Made by a program: the position numbers and the translations under genes
The notes under the pieces: model-generated
Seen by the model: only the letters and a program-made list of their open reading frames with translations
Told to the model about the DNA's origin: nothing
Database searches by the model: none
NCBI GenBank assembly: GCA_004011035.1
Contig: CP025734.1
Location: 310,001-374,000, forward strand
DNA: 64,000 bases
Origin: Bdellovibrio sp. qaytius
Lineage (GTDB): Bacteria > Bdellovibrionota > Bdellovibrionia > Bdellovibrionales > Bdellovibrionaceae
Direction: 5' to 3'
Shown: positions 61,701-64,000 of the stretch, in pieces
How positions within the stretch are numbered: position 1 is the first letter of the stretch
How the letters are laid out: every line of letters begins with the position of its first letter

Positions 61701-64000
61701 ACAGCTCAGGTCGGTGAATACATCTTAGTTTTTAAAGATGAACTGAAAAACGAGTTAAATCGTTTAGCTTTTAACGTTGTAGGAACAGCCGATGTAGAGC
61801 GTGGTTTAGAAAAATCATCGATTCTTAAACTGGGTTTAAATAAAAAAGATTATAAACAAAACGAAGAAATCGAAGTTCAAATTAAATCGCCTTATGCAGG
61901 TGCTGGTTTAATTACGATCGAGCGCGATAAGGTCTATGCGCGCAAGTGGTTTAAAACTTCAAGCAAAAGTACGGTTGAAAAAATTCAAATTCCTGCAGGC
62001 CTAGAAGGCCAAGCGTATATTGTTGTGACGATGTTACGAGATGCTAAATCAGAAGAGATATACACATCGCCACTAGCTTACGGCGCAGCTACGTTTGCTA
62101 TTGATTTAGAAGCCCGTCGTTCTAAAATTGAAATCAGTGCTCCAGATTTAGTTAAACCGGGCGAGACTTTAGCTTTTAAAGTTAAATCGACTCAACCCAC
62201 AAAAGCCGCGATCTATTTAGTCGATGAAGGTATTTTACAAGTCGCTAATTACAAATTACCAACTCCGTTGAATTACTTTTTTCAGAAAAAAGCCTTACAA
62301 GTTAATACGTACCAAATTTTAGATTTAGTGATGCCAGATTTTAATCAAATATTGCCGAAAGCGGCTGGTGGTGATGAGGGCTCAAATCTTGGACGCAGTT
62401 TAAATCCATTCAAACGTAAAAACTTACCGCCAACAGCTCAATGGATTGGTGTTGTTAATCTTTCAGATAAATGGTCAGGCTTTCAATATAAAGTACCAGA
62501 TCATTTTAACGGTAATTTAAAAGTCATGGTAGTTGCAGCTGATGAAAAAAAATTAGGCTCTGACAGTGTCGATGTGAACGTGCGCGGCGATTTTATTATT
62601 AACGCCACCGCAACAACATTCACCGCACCTGATGATGAGTTTGAAGTGAATCTCATTATCGCCAACCAACTTAAAGGCAGTGGTGCAGAGGCTCAAGTTG
62701 AAACTACGGTGACTAGTGGCGATGGTTTTACAATTGTTGATAAAGGTGTAGAAAAGATCGCGATTCCTGAAAACAAAGAAAAAAGTTTTAATATACGCTT
62801 AAAAGCCACAAACAAATTAGGTTCACATCCGATCACAGTGACTGCAGGTATTGGCGGTAAAAAAGCTAAAGTCGAAATTCAAGTTTCAAATCGACCGGCT
62901 GTTCCGTACATACAGAATATTCAGTGGCTGATCGTTCAGGATAAAGCGACAGAAGTAACTGTCGTAAACGATAAAAAACCAGAATTTAGAAAAAACTTTA
63001 TTCAGGCCCACACTTCAATCACTGATTTAGTCAAACCATTCACAGCGTTTTATGAAGTGAATGATTATTTATGTTCTGAACAAATTGCCAGTCAGTTGGT
63101 TCCGTTAGTGCAAAAAAATGATAAGACAAAAGATGAAAAACAAAAAGTTGATAAGTTAATAGCTTTATTACGTGCGCGCCAACAAACATCAGGGGCTTTT
63201 GCACTTTACCCAGGTGAAGGCAGCGCCAATTGGGATGTTTCATTACATTTAGGAATGATCTTTTCATATATGCAGGAAAAAGGTGAACCCATCCCTGAAG
63301 ATATGTGGAAGCGTTATATACAAAGCTTAAAATCTGATTATTCGGCCACTCAATCTAAAACAGATTTATTTCGCAAAGCTAAGGCCATTTACTTATTAGT
63401 GCGCTCGCAATTTATTCCCAAAGAAGATCTGAAGAATATGGCCACACTGATTAAAGATAAAACGGCGAAAAAAGATTTTACACCTGTTGCTGCACAGTAC
63501 TTAGCCGCTAGTTTTAAAATGGCGATGCAAGAAGACTACAGTCAAAAAGCTTTAAGCCTAAGCCAAGATAATAAAGCTGTAAGTCTTGAAAACAGTTATA
63601 TCTTTCCACAATCAGAGTTGTTTGAAAGCTTTGCACTTTCAGTTAAACATTTTCCGGATAAATCCAACGACGTATTCAGTTCTAAAGCTTTTTTTAGTGT
63701 GATCGAACAAGCTAATAAAGGTCAGTTAAATACGTACTCTGCAAGTTACTTACTAATGAGCCTTGATAGCTTAATGAAATCAGGATCAGCCGCAGCTAAC
63801 ATTGATAAAGTCTCTTTTACGGCCACCGAAAATGATGGCAAAAAAACTGAAATCAAGTCGCAAAAGAAAATCGATCTTTTAGAAACATATAAAACCCTAA
63901 CAATTCAAAATGCAGGATCGCCCGTGTTATTGAGTTATGTGAATGGTGGTTTTGCAAAAGATGAAACGATGAAACAAAACTATCAAGGTATCGAAATCTC
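58731..64000 (+). CDS. Alpha-2-macroglobulin family protein (runs past right edge)
   Basis: The frame from ATG at 58731 stays open to the right edge, at least 1756 codons. Residues 44-61 form a membrane anchor; there is no lipobox. Strand-rich macroglobulin domains follow. The hallmark 'DRGIYRPGE' begins at residue 672, and the thioester motif CxEQ is 'CSEQIASQL' with Cys1448. After it comes the helical thioester-containing domain ('NWDVSLHLGMIFSYMQEKG' region). Bacterial A2Ms are protease traps in the periplasm that guard the envelope and usually sit next to pbpC, which may lie beyond the window. Macroglobulins with a thioester covalently trap proteases. GGGAAG precedes the ATG. Confidence 0.93.
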   Translation, partial: MEKFRNFLSNLFTLIFGNINYTKPAWLQKACDRSKVNPEKTKKILISIGTVIVTVVAVLLAKHYYEGLPKPDTVSFRVGEIYSYDPVGPMPRSLYITFNKSVASVDSIGKPITVGIKLSPEVKGQWLWVSDKELKFTPILEKGKSDWIIGQKFKGEISKKILAPNILLQTYDFSFESAPLKAQNQNSEFHQDPRFAENKKVIASFHFNYPVDPESVKKRLRLMEKPDSGIESKSNLEFSVSFDEYKSNMYVQSANLKISNSNMTYRYVIDKGFSSPLGGVSVAEAAASIKVPSLYDYFKITNASIIIARNEKFESEQILRFENVAEIASEELFKSIQVYELPFNLDKNDKKNTAYPWASVSEVTEDVLKRSKKITTTTIPSEKLVSLEHSYKFNSQPGRSLYVRIPKETTSFGGFKLKDDFEKVIAVPQYPSDLQIMGKGSLIPLTGSKQLSLVSRNLNKITYQIHQVRPEHVNHLIPSLVYEFTKPDIYDIRPDRIAERFTGDIPLINKDPQKTQFSSIDLGAYLTGSKKGLFLISVQSKDSVSYVDDRRFIILSDLGLIVKKTVSGGYEVFVQNVSTGLPVAGAKVSVLGQNGINVLSVDTGANGSAEFPNLKDFKFDKEPIAFTAVLGDSISFVPFNSYSREIDLTSFDIGGARDSSESDQLNAYMFSDRGIYRPGEGADFGVIVRSKNWGKSFSQIPVDFVITNPTGQEVFKQTLKVSSNDIQNVKFKTEDYFETGSYSLMAYIKQPDKSMVMIGSTAFQVEEFLPDQIKVRTTLSQTEAEGWVKPKDLKLNLTAFNLYGKPASDRTARSKIRIKATDVYFKKWKDYYFNVPKPTQIEINDSLPDIKTNDNGEAEWKLSFEQLEKSLYRLNIDSEVFETEGGKSVKSQLSQLISDQDYLLGYRSDLLDLSFIKKDTVAQIEVLTVDPKLNPVAVSNIEIDLVEKKPTSVLMKLPNETFAYQTVYKQTILKTYKLATATKAAKFKLETAQVGEYILVFKDELKNELNRLAFNVVGTADVERGLEKSSILKLGLNKKDYKQNEEIEVQIKSPYAGAGLITIERDKVYARKWFKTSSKSTVEKIQIPAGLEGQAYIVVTMLRDAKSEEIYTSPLAYGAATFAIDLEARRSKIEISAPDLVKPGETLAFKVKSTQPTKAAIYLVDEGILQVANYKLPTPLNYFFQKKALQVNTYQILDLVMPDFNQILPKAAGGDEGSNLGRSLNPFKRKNLPPTAQWIGVVNLSDKWSGFQYKVPDHFNGNLKVMVVAADEKKLGSDSVDVNVRGDFIINATATTFTAPDDEFEVNLIIANQLKGSGAEAQVETTVTSGDGFTIVDKGVEKIAIPENKEKSFNIRLKATNKLGSHPITVTAGIGGKKAKVEIQVSNRPAVPYIQNIQWLIVQDKATEVTVVNDKKPEFRKNFIQAHTSITDLVKPFTAFYEVNDYLCSEQIASQLVPLVQKNDKTKDEKQKVDKLIALLRARQQTSGAFALYPGEGSANWDVSLHLGMIFSYMQEKGEPIPEDMWKRYIQSLKSDYSATQSKTDLFRKAKAIYLLVRSQFIPKEDLKNMATLIKDKTAKKDFTPVAAQYLAASFKMAMQEDYSQKALSLSQDNKAVSLENSYIFPQSELFESFALSVKHFPDKSNDVFSSKAFFSVIEQANKGQLNTYSASYLLMSLDSLMKSGSAAANIDKVSFTATENDGKKTEIKSQKKIDLLETYKTLTIQNAGSPVLLSYVNGGFAKDETMKQNYQGIEI

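Noticed and set aside
58574-63267. Several short frames on both strands between 58.5 and 63.3 kb
   Set aside because: They all lie inside the continuous alpha-2-macroglobulin frame from 58731 or in its promoter, with no domain or ribosome-binding site.
1-64000. Mobile elements, prophage, CRISPR arrays or toxin-antitoxin pairs
   Set aside because: I looked for transposases, integrases, terminal inverted repeats, regular spacer arrays and two-gene toxin modules and saw none.

Overview
The window is 64 kb of AT-rich chromosomal DNA from a free-living Gram-negative bacterium. The evidence for this is many lipoproteins, outer-membrane barrels, a phosphate-selective-type porin, MurJ, a bacterial alpha-2-macroglobulin, a large chemosensory locus, and the housekeeping block rpsU-yqeY-dnaG-rpoD. 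Low GC, a PhaR-type regulator, the PrkA-YeaH-SpoVR trio, and many secreted or lipoprotein genes without clear relatives suggest the Bdellovibrionota (Bdellovibrio-like) or another delta-type lineage. That assignment is inference and was not tested. There is no phage, insertion sequence, CRISPR array or rRNA. Coding density is high, with many 4-base ATGA overlaps.

Layout: 1-6.9 kb holds the end of a sensor kinase, a short RadC-like protein, an LpoB-like lipoprotein, a PhaR-type regulator, a TPR lipoprotein and small envelope proteins. 7.0-11.8 kb is the prkA-yeaH-spoVR operon with a hairpin leader. 11.9-15.6 kb has a SUI1/eIF1-like factor, an OmpR-type regulator, an M48 lipoprotein protease, TadA and a beta-helix protein. 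15.7-20.4 kb is rpsU-yqeY-dnaG-rpoD. 20.5-29.8 kb has a CAU tRNA, a secreted zinc protease, TrmK-like and MurJ genes, a SWIM/J-domain fusion, a phosphatidylserine decarboxylase with an altered active-site position, an RluA-type enzyme and a CoA-transferase. 29.8-35.7 kb is mostly secreted or membrane proteins plus a DTW-domain tRNA enzyme.

36.5-40.6 kb is the most distinctive region. A divergent LysR regulator faces a tightly overlapped operon of cytochrome P450, a class I terpene-synthase-like protein (DDxxD and an NxxxTxxxE metal triad), an FAD monooxygenase-like enzyme and a metaxin-like GST. I read this as a small biosynthetic cluster for an oxidised terpenoid, possibly undescribed.

41.9-52.6 kb contains a GreA-like factor, then a divergent chemosensory locus. 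The minus-strand arm is STAS-CheX, CheY, MCP and a porin. The plus-strand arm is CheA, CheW, a CheR-receiver fusion, CheB and an OmpR-type regulator. 52.5-55.6 kb is a three-gene sensory operon: a lone receiver, a membrane protein with a degenerate kinase domain, and a 7TM-DISM histidine kinase. 55.8-64 kb has a DJ-1/PfpI protein behind a hairpin that partly covers its ribosome-binding site, a beta-propeller lipoprotein with an outer-membrane barrel partner, and a large thioester alpha-2-macroglobulin running off the right edge.

Several genes (30306, 34418, 13083, 36529) have a -10-like box ending 5-7 bases before the start codon and no Shine-Dalgarno sequence, which suggests leaderless mRNAs. 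All functional names rest on motif reading by eye; no database search was possible.
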